From Phocoena phocoena (Eukaryota; Chordata; Mammalia; Artiodactyla; Phocoenidae), in assembly GCF_963924675.1 (NCBI RefSeq), contig NC_089221.1, forward strand, positions 90,934,998 to 90,998,997: a DNA stretch of 64,000 nucleotides, given 5' to 3'. Of this stretch, positions 39,989 through 53,949 are shown one piece after another; position 1 is the first letter of the stretch; every line of letters starts with the position of its first letter. Under the pieces are notes generated by a model. It was not told where the DNA came from, ran no database searches, and was given only the letters and a program-made list of their open reading frames with translations. The translations under genes and the position numbers were made by a program.

Positions 39989-40194
39989 GGGCTTCCCTGG
40001 TGGCGCAGTGGTTGAGAGTCCGCCTGCCGATGCAGGGGACACGGGTTCGTGCCCCGGTTCTGGAAGATCCCACATGCCGCGGAGCGGCTGCGCCCGTGAG
40101 CCATGGCCGCTGAGCCTGCGCGTCGGGAGCCTGTTGCTCCGCAACGGGAGAGGCCACAACAGCGGGAGGCCCGCGTACCGCAAAAAAAAAAAAA
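39989..40194 (+). mobile_element. CHR SINE (short form) inside L1-4
   Basis: Close to the common short form, with 12-bp TSD aagaatatgtgg at 39977-39988 and 40195-40206, inserted in the 3' part of ORF2. Confidence 0.96.
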
Positions 40195-40689
40195 AAGAAT
40201 ATGTGGTATTATATATATATATTACTCAGCCATAGAAAAGAATGAAATTTGCCATTTGCAACAATATGGATGGACCTGGAGGGTATTATGCTTAGGGAAG
40301 TAAGTCAGACAAAGACAAATACTGTATATTTTCACTTACATATGGAGTCTAAAAATTAAACCAAATGAATGACAAGCAAAACAGAAACAGACTCACAGAC
40401 ACAGAGAATAAATTAGTGGTTACCAGTGAGGAGGAGGGGTGGGGAGGGGCAAGACAGGGAAAGGGGATTAAGAGGTATAAATTACTAGGTATAAAACAAA
40501 TAAGATACAAGGATATAATGCACAGCACAAGGAATATGGCCAATAGTTTGTAATAACTTTAAGGAATACACTCTATAAAAATATCAAGTCACTATGTTGT
40601 ACACCTGAAGTTAATGTAACACTGTAAATCAACCATACTTCAATAAAAAAGAATGGAATTGAAAAGCAAAAAAAAAAAAAAAAAAAAGA

Positions 40690-41975
40690 AAAACACAAAA
40701 GGAGAGCCAGGAACAGGAAGTACAAACAGAATAGTAAATAGAAAGATGTAGTAATAAACACAAATATATTCTAATGGCATTAAGTGTAAACAGAATGAGC
40801 ATTCAAATATAAAGTCAATAATTTTCAGGTTAAAATATATTGCTTCTCTAAAGATATATACATGTAAGAATTCAGAGAGCTTGGAATTTTAAAAAAGGAA
40901 ATAGATGCTCCATGCAAATACTAACCAAAAGAACCCTAACAAAAGAAAGGTACAGTGGTATACTCATAATAGAAAAGATACACTTTTTATAAAGAAGAAC
41001 ATTTCATAATGATGAGACTATTGTCCCTGAACACAGTAGAATTAAACTAGAAATCAAAAATCATAAATATAACAACAAAATCTCCGTATATGTAGCCATT
41101 AAGAAACTTCAATAACCAATGGTTCAAAATAGAAGTAATAAGTATCAGTATCAAGAGAATCAAAACTTGTTTTTCAAAAACAAGTTCATAAACCCTTGGC
41201 ACGATACACTAAAAGGAGAACAAAAGAAAGAGTATCATGACAGATTCTAAAGATGTTAAAATATCACAGAAGGATACTGTGAGCAACTTTATAAAATATC
41301 TTTAAAAATGCAAATGAAATAAACACATTCTTAGGGAGACAAAACAACCAAAATTGATGCAAAGAAAAATAAAGTCTAGGCAGGCATATAACTGAAAAAT
41401 TCTTCCACAAATTAAAAACCTTTCTGTAAGTATCCATGACCAAATGTCTTCACTTGGGAATTCAAGGAATTAATTTAAATTATTAAGGAAGAAATCATGA
41501 AAATACTACAAAATTCTTCCAGAGAATAGAAAAAAAAAGAGCGAGATAATCACTTCCAAAGTCATTTTAGTAGTTCAGCATAACTTTGACATAAACTCTT
41601 ACTTTATAAGAAAACATTATAAGAAAAACATTATGGCGGGGTGGTAGTGGTAGAATGAATTGAGAGATTGGGATTGACATATATACACTAATATATATAT
41701 ATATAAAATAGATAACTAATAAGAACAATACAAAAAAAGAAAATAAAGGAACACCTTAAGAAGAATTATTACTTAAGTCCTATATATTTCAAAGATGATT
41801 TTAAAAGCATAAATAAATCTTACTGAAGGGTAAAAAAAAATTATGGATGCAATATATTAAACAAAATAATATCAAAGCAAATATAGCCATATTAAAAAGA
41901 TTACTACATCATCAAGTGTTTCTCTTCTAGGAATGCAATGATTATTAAACATAAGAAAATCAAACAATGTAATCT
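40690..41975 (+). mobile_element. Right part of the old L1 (L1M)
   Basis: Decayed ORF2: acagtagaattaaactagaa, cacattcttagggagacaaaac, a ctaggaatgcaatgattattaa block and agaaaatcaaacaatgtaat. It continues the fragment at 35300 after removal of L1-4. It is interrupted by a short L1 3' fragment at about 41633. Confidence 0.65.
41633..41745 (+). mobile_element. Short L1 3'-UTR fragment (L1-2 type)
   Basis: gcggggtggtagtggtag, gaattgagagattgggattg and gacatatatacactaat, ending ataactaataagaac plus an A-rich tail, matches the last 110 bp of L1-2, including its early 3' end. Confidence 0.8.
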
Positions 41976-41984
41976 ACCACAGTA

Positions 41985-42180
41985 TCCATGGGCAAGTTAC
42001 TTTACCTTTCAAAAAGTTTAACTGTCCTTATTTAAAGTTTCAATTTCCTCATCAGTAAAATCAAGACTATAACAACTCATGTATCATACGGGGTTTTTTT
42101 GAGGATTAAATAATTAATGCATGTAAAGTGTTTAGCACATGGCACAAAGTAAATGCCCAACAAATCTTAGCTATTATTAT
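41985..42180 (+). repeat. MIR SINE
   Basis: gggcaagttactttaccttt, tttcctcatcagtaaaatc, tgaggattaaataattaatg, then gtttagcacatggcac. Confidence 0.8.
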
Positions 42181-42284
42181 TAGTGTCTTTTAAAAAATGA
42201 TAAGTATGAAAGAAGTAACATTTATACTGAACAATGTAGCAGATTAAAATCTCATTTAGGTAGCACTCAATCAGAAAACTCCTA

Positions 42285-42690
42285 CTATGTAAGAAAACAA
42301 AAAACCCAGAACTTAGAGGCTTAACACAACCATTTATTTAGTCCACAGTGCCAAGGTCAGCAATCTGAGCTGGGCACAGGAGAATGTGCCTTCTCCTCTC
42401 ATTCATGTGTCTATGATCAACTCTTAGGTCAGGTAGGGACCGGCTAGTTTTGGGAGGTGTCCGTGAAACAACTAGGATGGCTTGTCTCTCTACCATGTTG
42501 TCTCTCATCTTCCACCTGGTTAACTCGGACTTATTTACATATCAGTTACAGGGTGCCAAGAGAACAAGAGAGGGCAGGCACCAATGTGTAAGCATTTTTC
42601 AAATCTCTACTTGTATAGCATTACAATTGTTTAAATTAAGTCACATGGTCAAGCCTAGAATTTGAGTGGGGAAGGAAGGATGGGATATAG
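42285..42690 (+). repeat. Ancient interspersed repeat, family unassigned
   Basis: cccagaacttagaggcttaa, accatttatttagtccacag, gatggcttgtctctctacc and the closing gtcacatggtcaagcctag with gagtggggaaggaagg follow a mammalian repeat I know by text but cannot name safely. Confidence 0.5.
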
Positions 42691-42889
42691 GGAGCCTTGA
42701 ATAAATTGGGGAAAATTACTCTAACAGTGTACCACAAGTTCCAAAGCAGTAATTCATTAAAAAAATATATAGGAAATTATATACATGATTTTTATCCAAC
42801 ATAAATTACCAAACCATTAAAATCCAATAAGAACAAACAATTTTTTCCCCAAACTGTTTCCTTTACTTAGCATCTCCAGTTTTATCAAA

Positions 42890-43130
42890 CCATCCCTAAG
42901 TCTCTAAGACCTTAGCTTGGTAACCAAAACATAGCTTTCAAATTTGATGCCTAATACTGCCCAATCCAAACCTTTTTACCCAACAAGGCAAGGTCAACCA
43001 ATGACTTTCTCTTAAAGCATTCTTATTTATGTTTGGCTCATGCCATTTCCTTATCTGAAAGATGCTTTCCTTGACCCTCCCTCTTTGAATCATTTCATGT
43101 ATCTCATCATTTAAGTTTCCAGCTCAAATA
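42890..43130 (+). repeat. L2-like fragment
   Basis: gccatttccttatctgaaag, atgctttccttgaccctccc and agtttccagctcaaatac resemble the L2 3' region. Confidence 0.5.
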
Positions 43131-43259
43131 CTACTAAAAGATAATAGTAATTTATTCCTCATTAATAGTAGAAAAAAGTTAGAGAGCAAACATTTATCTG
43201 AACTCCCATTTTGTGCTATGAACTTTCATGGGGCCAGCTACATATATAATATTCCATTT

Positions 43260-44830
43260 GTGTTGTTCCCTATCTTTCTGAAAAATAGGTCTTCTGGATG
43301 AAACAGTAAAATTTATTGTGTAAAGGTTATTTTTTGGACATCCTCGCTTCTTCCACAGAATTCACTATGGCAAAAAAGATTTAGTAAGTACTCACATTTG
43401 CTTCATATTTTTTACTGTTTTTCGTGAAAATTTTATATAATTTCTCACTTTACATACTCATAGTATCTTAATATTAAATAAGAGAATCAAACTAAATTAA
43501 GTGATATTTTACCAACTAGATACTTTATAATTTATCATTTATTTACATTTATATTATATTATTTATATTGTTTAATAATCCAAATACGTCTCTCTCTAGC
43601 TAAACTTTATATAAACCACATTTATAATAAGATATCTTTTAATCTACCTAATGCAAATTAAACTTATTTTTATGTTAAATATGTACTATGCATAAATTAA
43701 TATAACTGCTTTTAGAAATTTCTAATTTAGATTTTTCTCTGAGGATAACTTGCCTTCCCGACACATTTACTATTTAAAATGAATGAAAGCATCTCTCAGA
43801 AGCCTCACTAAGCACTGAAAACTAATTAGCACATCTAGTGGTTAAGCTTTTGTTTATTCCTTTATTCTCAGTGCTGACTGCTTGAGTAATAAGGTCTTCA
43901 CTTGGATCTAGCGTCTAAAAAATATTTACTATGTCTGATTAACTGACTTATGAATTTCAAATGTAATTATCTACAGATATTTACTAAAATTTTGAAGAAA
44001 GAAGCTATCTTATACCTAAATGACTGGGCTTGAAAACAGGCGTATAAATAGAATTCTAATTATAGAAATGACAAATTTGAGTTAGCTTATTTATTTAGTT
44101 GCAGTCTAATCCGTTTGGGATACGAAATGGAATATAAAAATAGATACAAAAGCAGATAATAACATAAATAATAACAAATAATGGAAAGAATCATGGAAAC
44201 AGAAAAAAAAAGTAAGACTGGGTGAGATGAACTAATCATCCTCTATTTCTCTCAGAAACTGGTCAAAAATTTGACTCTCATTTTTTTAAGCTCCAGCAAA
44301 CCATTTATCCAAATCAATAATAATGTTCAGAGAGCACATGAAACTAAGAAGGATTTATTTCCTAAAGCCCAGTAAAGAGGATACTGGGTGATATAGTGGT
44401 CACCACTGTAATAGGTACAATAATTTTCTTTGTTTTTCTTTTTTTTTTTTTCTGTGTTTCTCACCAAAACCAAGGACAAAGATGAAGCAAGTTGCATGAA
44501 AGCAAGTCCATGAAATCCAAAACACTGTTGAAGTGGGCAGCAATCTGATTGTCTTTTTCCATGAAAAAAATATTAGAAATCTAGAGAAAAGGATGGACTG
44601 CATATTTTCAGATAGTCCTCCATAAAGATCGTTACTCCAAATCAGACTTATGGTTCAAAAACAAAGAGTTTAAGATTTTGTTTTCTACTAAGGATCTAGA
44701 GTGTAGATATTTTGTGTTGCAATAATGGCCCACCCATAAGCTTGGACAATCAATTAAGCAGAGTGAATCATTTTTGCTTTTCTTGTTAACATTAATTCAC
44801 ATCTGTAATTATTATTGGAAAACAGTATAT
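43260..44830. other. Intronic stretch, nothing recognised
   Basis: AT-rich, no named repeat; minus-strand open frame at 44400-44603 has no splice signals. Confidence 0.4.
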
Positions 44831-44843
44831 TAAGAGTGTTAGG

Positions 44844-45185
44844 GGACTTCCCTGGTGGTCCAGTGGTTAAGAATCTGCCTTCCAAAGCAGAGGACGAGCG
44901 TTTGATCTCTGGTCGGGAAACTAAGATCCCACATGCTGCGGGGCAACTAAGCACACACACCACAACTACTGAGCCCACGCACCGCAACTAGAGAGCCCAC
45001 ATGCTGCAAACTACAGAGCCCACACGCTCTGGAGCCCACGTGCCACAACTAGAGAGAAGCCTGCGCACCACAATGAAGAGCCCGTGTGCCGCAACAAAAG
45101 AGCCCATGTGCCGCAACTAAGATCCAGATGCAGCCCAAAAAATAAAATAAAAGAAATAAATAAAAGAAATAAACATTAAAAAGAA
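44844..45185 (+). mobile_element. CHR SINE (long form), + strand
   Basis: Starts ggacttccctgg and has several tandem-like agagcccac-gtgccgcaac blocks in its 3' part before an AAATAAA-rich tail. TSD aagagtgttagg / aagaatgttagg at 44832-44843 and 45186-45197. Confidence 0.92.
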
Positions 45186-45197
45186 AAGAATGTTAGG

Positions 45198-45947
<750 letters not shown>

Positions 45948-46140
45948 TTAGAAAGAAAGGTTCTTTAGGAAGATATTTTATTCATCTTATTAATGTATGG
46001 TTGTGTGAAAAAGAAGAAAATTGATTTTATTAATGTTTTAAAGTTTGAAATTCTGAGCTCTGGAATTTTCTTTTTACCATTCACTACTTTTACTCCTTTA
46101 ATTTTAAAAGATCTCACAGATCGTTTAAAAACTTCTAACG

Positions 46141-47547
<1,407 letters not shown>

Positions 47548-47644
47548 AAAAACTTCTAACGCTATGAAAAGATGAACTGCACCTAATATTATACCTAATA
47601 ATTTAAAAGTTAAACTGTGAACTATGTACTATAAACACATTTTT

Positions 47645-47846
47645 TTTTCTTTTGGCGGTACGCGGGCCTCTCACTGTTGTGGCCTCTCCCGTTGTGGAGC
47701 ACAGGCTCCGGACGCGCAGGCTCAGCGGCCATGGCTCACAGGTCCAGCCGCTCTGCAGCATGTGGGATCTTCCCGGACTGGGGCACGAACCCATGTCCCC
47801 TGCATCGGCAGGCGGACTCTTAACCACTGTGCCACCAGGGAAGCCC
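47645..47846 (-). mobile_element. CHR SINE (short form), - strand
   Basis: Ends aagccc at 47846. Perfect 15-bp TSD tataaacacattttt at 47630-47644 and 47847-47861. It lies about 80 bp beyond the HNRNPA1 pseudogene. Confidence 0.95.
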
Positions 47847-47864
47847 TATAAACACATTTTTGGA

Positions 47865-48590
47865 ATTCAAGTAAAGAGGAATTTATTCAAGGAAGTATGA
47901 ATGGTTAGACCACCATGGTGAATTTTTACAATAAATCAGAGAAACAGGAGAAAAATCACTGGCTGTTATAAAAATGATCAAGCTCTATGAAATATGGCAT
48001 TTGAACCAAGAAGAAAGCTTTGAAAATAATGTAAAAAGCAGACAAAAATTACTGATATAATTATAAGCTGGAAGATTTTTTTAAATAATGGAGAAATAAG
48101 TCGAATGAAATAGGGGAAAGGGAGTAATGAATTCAGAGAGTTTTTCTTTAAGTTTAATATACTTGTCCTTCTAAAAATTATATACCAATTAGCAATTTAA
48201 ATAAGTTATCAAGTTCCACTTTCAAAATATTCATTTCCCCTACAGAAAAGAGGAAGAAGTTTCTCTTTACTCTTTATCTTAATTATTTCTCACTAGATGA
48301 CATATTGCTATGCAATACTATTCAAGAAACAAGAATTCTCATTACTTAGTAATGGGATAAATAAATTAATGCAGGTCTCAAAGGGTAGAGCTTAAGTTAG
48401 CTAAAGAGCAACATGAGGGTACTGAGTATATGTGAAGCAAGTAAGAGGAGCAAGAGGAAGAGAAGGTTCAGAAAGGAAGATGGAGGGTATTCTGCTGAGA
48501 GCTGGTGTGATACTGAATTCATCAATGCCCCTCTTGAATAAAGTTATAAGCACAATCTGAAAAGTCACAGTCTTCAACTTTTCTTAATTC
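47865..48590. other. Intronic stretch, nothing recognised
   Basis: AT-rich sequence with a purine-rich patch at 48440-48480. No repeat named. Confidence 0.4.
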
Positions 48591-48599
48591 AATCTGGAT

Positions 48600-48740
48600 T
48601 TAATAATCCAGGCTAATAATAATTATCATTGTTACGATAACTAGAATAGTTGGGAGTACCTACGATGTGCCATATTCTAGTTACTCCTCACTACAATCCT
48701 GCTATGAAGACTATATCATACTTAGAATAATAGAAGGGAA
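48600..48740 (+). repeat. MIR-like fragment
   Basis: gggagtacctacgatgtgcc, atattctagttactcctcac and acaatcctgctatgaag follow MIR 3' core order. Confidence 0.55.
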
Positions 48741-49139
48741 CATAAGAGCTTCAACTTGGTTAGAAATTTCCCTAGCAACACACCGCTGATGAGTGAGAGA
48801 GGTAGGTGAAGGCTGGGATAATCTTATCCCATGAAGCACAGCCTCTCCAATTCAGACAAGTACTTTTCCTTCCAATCCTGCCCTCTATTCCATTCATAGG
48901 AAAGGAAGATAGACTAGAAGGTGGAAGGAGGATGCAGGAGAGAATGTACACAGCTTAGAAATGGGAGGAGGAACGCGTGTGTCCAGCTTCCACTCTTTCT
49001 ATCTAAAGTTGATAAAGTAAAAGCTGCAAATATGAGGCTACAGTTAAACAGCAAATTCTTTTGAAAATATAATTTTCCCCTCATAAAAATTTTACCAGTA
49101 AAATTCGGTGTATTGCAATAGTTGAAATTATATATAGGA

Positions 49140-49815
49140 AGTGATGTCAGCAAGATGGTGGACTAGGAAGTCCCCAGGCTTCGTCCTCTCACAGTAACAA
49201 CAACTTGGCAGACATCCATGAACAAAACTGCCTTTTGGGAGACCTTGGAACCCAGGTTGATAGGTTGTAAAACACCAATGGAACCCAAGACTCAGGAGGG
49301 CCACTTCAAGAAGGCAGGCTGGACTCAGGTGGCTGGCCTTTCAACAGTGGTCCAGCTGTGGACCTAGTAGCACCCCTGTCCCCCCATGGACTTGGCTTCT
49401 TCTCTGCTTGTCCATGGTCCTGCCACCAGTCTCATCCACCAAATGACTCGGGAGGACCCATGCCAGTTGTGCCCTGAGTAACAGGCCCACTGACTGAGGA
49501 CCTGACTGTGGACCCTGAAGCACTGTGACCTGGTTCCAGCCTCACTCTACCATGGTCCAGAGGCAGTTCTGCACACCGAGGAACCCACCCATGGACCTAG
49601 CAGGAGAATGCTCAGGACCCTGGGGGGAGCCAAATGCATTTGTACCCCTGGTAAGCCCTGAGACCTGCAGACACAGCAGTGGTCCTGTGACCAGGCTCCA
49701 GCCCTGCTCCACCACTGTCCCAGAGGTGCTCCCATCTGCTCAGGGACCCACAGGAACCATCCCCACTCAGGCTCCCCGGTAACAGGCCCATTTACCCCCA
49801 GCAGAGAGGGAGCTA
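49140..49815 (+). mobile_element. Orphan L1-5'UTR-like block
   Basis: It starts gtcagcaagatggtggactag, the kind of text that opens an L1 5' UTR. About 660 bp of GC-rich sequence follow, with degenerate internal repeats: tgtgacctggttccagcc at 49524 and tgtgaccaggctccagcc at 49686, 162 bp apart. No ORF1, ORF2 or 3' UTR follows. Open frames at 49525-49782 and its complement come from base composition. It might instead be another retroelement's 5' region. Confidence 0.5.
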
Positions 49816-49849
49816 TAAGAAGACAGGAGGATAGGGAGGATCTCAAATG

Positions 49850-50585
49850 GAGCTAAGGTGGAGAGTTCATATTAGAAAGGTATAAGGTAAAATAACTAAA
49901 GATAAATTAGGTCAGATTAACTGGTAGATATTTGAGCAAAAGAGTAATGCTATATCTGCTCAATGAAATGTTATGTCTATTCAAGCAAGAAACTAGGAAA
50001 CCAATATGGGAGTTTTATGAGGTAAGCCAGGGCTTTACTGTGATGAGCAGCAGGAGATTGGAGAGTAAAGGACAAAGCTAAGACATTGCTGAGCAGATCT
50101 CACAAGACTTCTTTGCTATGGAGGAGGAAGATGGAGTGAAGTGAAAAGGACAAGTGCATGTTCAAGCTCAGGAAACTGAAACAATAATGAAATCACTTGC
50201 AGAAATGAGATTATATAGAAAAGCCAGTTTGGGGAGAAAGGAGATAAATAAATATGTTATGATGATGGGTAAGGGGAATCTGATATTCAGCTTTTTGTAA
50301 AAACAGAGCTATAATTCAAGTAAAATAGCAGAATTGAAATTATGGATTTGTGAGTCATTAGCAGAAAAATAAGGCCTGAACTCAATATGAGTAGAGAAAC
50401 AACTATGAGTTTTTAATGAATAATTCTGGAATTGCAAACCTCAGAAATACAAAAGCAGTTTTTGAAGAGTATGATAAATAAAACATACTGTGGACTTTAA
50501 CCCATTTATAAATTTATTTCTTATTTATTTCTAAACTCCCAACTCTTTACATTAAAAAGAATGATTGACAAAAGTACATACAAAT
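49850..50585. other. Intronic stretch, nothing recognised
   Basis: AT-rich, with no named repeat. It lies just downstream, in gene direction, of the 50.6-kb exon. Confidence 0.4.
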
Positions 50586-50588
50586 TAC

Positions 50589-50721
50589 CTTCCTTCATGT
50601 ATTTTAAATGATTGTTTTTTGAGGAACAATATTTTAGAAGCCTACAATCACCGAACTGAATACGGTTTGTTTTTAGAATACACAACACCAGTAGACCAGT
50701 CATGAAACCATAAAATATATT
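50589..50721 (-). CDS. TMEM232: Internal exon, TMEM232-like gene
   Basis: This minus-strand exon of 133 nt is 44 codons plus one base. It reads N-I-F-Y-G-F-M-T-G-L-L-V-L-C-I-L, a hydrophobic stretch that could be a membrane segment, then a basic part ending H-L-K-Y-M-K-E. The donor is GGAAG|GTAATT. The dangling G joins GT of the next exon (45943) to make a glycine codon, keeping the frame. The acceptor I prefer is ggttctcag at 50722; an in-frame TGA lies just upstream of it. A second in-frame acceptor (cgtattcag) would start the exon at 50655, so the 5' boundary is not settled. The function of the family is poorly known; I recall links to sperm flagellum formation. Confidence 0.65.
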
Positions 50722-50729
50722 CTGAGAAC

Positions 50730-51490
50730 CGTGTTCTCAAAACTCAATTTTTAAATGCCATTGATGACTTTAAAAGAAAGCTGTTCACCTGTTGATTTAA
50801 ACTACAGTGAAGTGTTGCTTATAGATATTTGTAGGGAGAATCTATTACATCCAATTGACTGACAGTTAATGAAGAAAAAAATTCTTATAAAGACAGATGG
50901 GATGTGTTACAACTGTCATAAAAAGTAGAATGTGCTCTCATATGCATGTCAACACACTTGCTGAGAAGCATGTCCGCTCTGAAACTTCTCATCCAAGGAC
51001 CAGACTGTAACATAAGGCACTTTTCTGTTCTGCTTTGAGTGACCCTGTGGCAGCTATCAAAGATGTTACTTTAAATGTACTGATAAAAAATGTGTCTCCG
51101 TCTGCAGCTAAGCTAGGAAATAACAAAACTGAAGCAAAACAGAATTCCTAATAAACCTTAAAAATTTATTAAATTATACCATTTGAAAACAAATACTTTA
51201 TGATCCTTTCTCTGTAGGAATGTTTTATTTTAGCGTTTGAACTATTTGGAAGCCGTTAATTGACAGCCTAGATACTTATATTTCACATATTCAATGAACA
51301 TAAAATATGAATATTTCTACTTATATGGACGATTATAAATGAACACAGCTTTTACAATTTTGACAAATATAACTTGGCACCACAGAATCGAATGTATCAC
51401 TGAAAGGTAACCTGAACGCAAGTAGTTTAAAACATTATCTTTATGAAATGCCATGTAGTGTGGAGGAACTAGCTCAATGTCAAGAAATCA
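50730..51490. other. Intronic stretch, nothing recognised
   Basis: No repeat named. A less AT-rich patch at 50945-51110 lacks a clean open frame or splice pair. Confidence 0.4.
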
Positions 51491-51499
51491 AGAGAACTA

Positions 51500-52180
51500 T
51501 TCAGTAAGCCAGCCATTTGTTTAATAAATATTCACTGAGTCAATGCTATGTGCCAACCACTGTTCTATGTACCAAAGAAAAAGACAATGTTACTGCTCTA
51601 CGGACACTTAATTCTAGGGGAGAAAGACAGATATTAAGAAAGTGAACTTGAAAATATCATTACAAAAATAATAGAAGATGATAATGTGACCAACAATGAC
51701 TAGGAAAAGAAAACCACTACAGACAGAGTGAAAGAAAGACCTCCATGAGGACATTGTATTCAAGCTAAAATCTGATGGCTTAAAAAAAAAAAAAAAAAGC
51801 TAAACATGTAAGGAGCTGGGGAGAAGTGTTCTCAGCAGAAGAGATGGAAAATGCAAAGGCTATGGACCTAGAATAGCTTGAAAGTTTACAGAAACAGAAG
51901 AAAGGATAGAATGGATGGAGTACAAGACACCAGGGGGTCCTTGGGACAAGATGAGATCAGGTAGGCATGCCCTTTGCAGAGGCACACTCTCAATGATCAT
52001 GGCCAATTTGTAAGCCATGGAAAGGAGTTTGGATTTTATTCTTAGTGTAATAAAAAGCTAACAGAGCATTTAAATACAGAAGGGAACTGACCCGTTTTAT
52101 GTTTTAAAAAAATCTTTTTGGCTTCTTCATGGAGAGGGGGACTATAAGGAAGACAGGAAGATTTTTAGTTTTTTGCAGTT
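51500..52180 (+). repeat. Ancient LINE-like mammalian repeat
   Basis: Begins aataaatattcactgagtc and gctatgtgccaaccactgtt, and later has aatttgtaagccatggaaag-gagtttggattttattctta and ctgacccgttttatg. This order belongs to a widespread old repeat that I cannot assign surely (L2 group is my guess). An A-run at 51782-51798 interrupts it. Confidence 0.55.
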
Positions 52181-52234
52181 AATCTATAAGAAGAGTGATG
52201 ATTGCATAGACTTCAGATTTGTACAGTAAACTTG

Positions 52235-52750
52235 TACAATGGTCTATACCCCTGGCTTCTGGGAGGTCACCTCTAATGCCTTGGAATGTCCTGTCAGATA
52301 AGAATGTTCTTATTAACCTGGGAGCCATGGGTTGTGATTATCAATTTGCCTTTGAAAGGGCCAGAGACTGGGGTCAGCCATATGTATGTGACTGAAGCCC
52401 AATAAAAATTCTGGATACCAAAGCTTAGTGACTTTCCATAGGTGACAATACTGTACGCAAATTGTCATACATTGTTTCTTGGAGAAGTAAATGCTTTCCA
52501 CACAACTCCACTGGGAGAGGACAGTGGATAGCTCTCTGTTTGGAACTCTCCTGAACTCTGCCCTGTGCACCTCTTCCTTGGCTGATTTTAATCCTTTCAC
52601 TGTAAGAAACCATACTCACGAGTAAAGTGGCTTTGCTGAGTTCTGTGAATTCTTCCACAAATTATGAAACATGAGGGATGTCCTGGGGGTCCCGAAACTC
52701 GCAAGTAGTTTCAGAAGTGAGGGTGGTCTTGGGGACTCCTGAACTTCACA
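52235..52750 (+). repeat. Solo LTR, probably ERVL-like
   Basis: agcccaataaaaattctgg (poly(A)-type signal), ccactgggagaggacagtgg, gctgattttaatcctttcac, gagtaaagtggctttgctgag and ggtggtcttggggactcctg follow the U3-R-U5 text of a known mammalian LTR whose subfamily I cannot name. No internal viral genes are present. Confidence 0.6.
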
Positions 52751-53949
52751 GGAGTCAAAAATAGAGATAGAGATATGTAGAAAATTTGGGGATATATTTT
52801 GGATGTATAGTAGAATAAATAGGAATTCGAGGGTACTTTTTGCTTTCAGAGCATTTTACTATAATAATTATAATGATATATCTATCACTATACACACAAA
52901 TACACACATATTTAAATACCGATCATAAGTAAGGACAGAGACAAGAAGGCAAAGTAGAAGGACGTGAGCTCATCTTACAAAAACATCAAAACCACAACTA
53001 ACTGCTGAACAACCATCGACAAAAAAAAAAAAAAGAAAAGAAAAAATGCTGGAACCTACCAAAAAACAGATATCCTACATCCAAAGACAAAGAAGAAGCC
53101 ACAACAACTTGATAGGAGGAGTGCAATAACAATAAAATTAAATCCCATACCATTAAGTGGGCGACCCACTAACTGGAAAATTACCACAGAAGTTCTCCCA
53201 CAGGAGTGAAAGTTCTTAGCCTCACATCAGGCTCCCCAGCCTGGGGGTCTGGTATGGGAGGAAGAGGAGCCTTCAGAGAATCTGACTTTGAAGGCCAGAA
53301 GGGTTTGATCTCAGGAATTCCACAAGACTGTGGGAAACAGAAAATCTACTCTTGGAGGGCACACACAAGGTCTCATGTGCACCAGGACCCAGGGAAAGAA
53401 GCAGTGACCTCATAAGAGTCTGGGACAGACCTACCTACTAGTATTGGAGGGTCTCCTGCAGAGGTGGGGGGCAGCTGTGGCTCACTGTGGGGAAAAAGAC
53501 ACTGGTGGCAGTAGTTCTGGGGAGTACACATTGGTGTGAGCCCTCCTGGAGGTCATCATTTTATCATCAAGACCTGGGCTCACCCAACAGCTGTAGGCTC
53601 CAGTGCTGGGACACCTCAGGACAAACAGCCAACATGGCAGGAACACAGCCCACTCATCAGGAGACAGGCTACTTACAGTCTTCCTGAGAACACAGCTTTC
53701 CAGTAAACACAACCCTTAACACAGCCATGCCCACGAGAGGGACCCAGCTCCACCCACCAGTGGGCAGGGACCAGCCTCTCCCACCAGGAAGGCTGCACAA
53801 GCCTCTTAGACAGCCTCATCCACCAAGAGGCAGACAGCAGAAGCAAGAAGAACTAAAACCCTTTAGCCTGCTGAATGGAAACTGTGATCACAAAGTCAGA
53901 CAAAATGAGATGGCAGAGGAATATGTCTCAGATGAAGGAATAAGATAAA

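Larger units (their letters stand above)
35610..40687 (+). mobile_element. L1-4, L1 with ORF2 and 3' UTR, nested in an old L1
   Basis: The ORF1-ORF2 spacer is followed by the ORF2 start at 35844. The endonuclease part is recognisable (QETHFRAKDT near 35970; a YAPN motif near 36180), then reverse transcriptase remnants (FADD near 38106) and a C-terminal part. The 3' UTR ends acttcaataaaaaag with an A tail to 40687. Many stops break it. It carries SINEs at 37741 and 39989 and an inverted L1 fragment at 38274. Its 3' UTR differs from that of L1-1, so it is another subfamily. The 5' border and TSD are not clear. Confidence 0.8.

Noticed and set aside
44844..45185. Repeated agagcccac-type blocks as a CRISPR-like array
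   Set aside because: They are the normal degenerate 3' part of the long CHR SINE in a mammalian genome.
52313..52658. Minus-strand frames of 95 and 77 residues
   Set aside because: They are antisense to an LTR.
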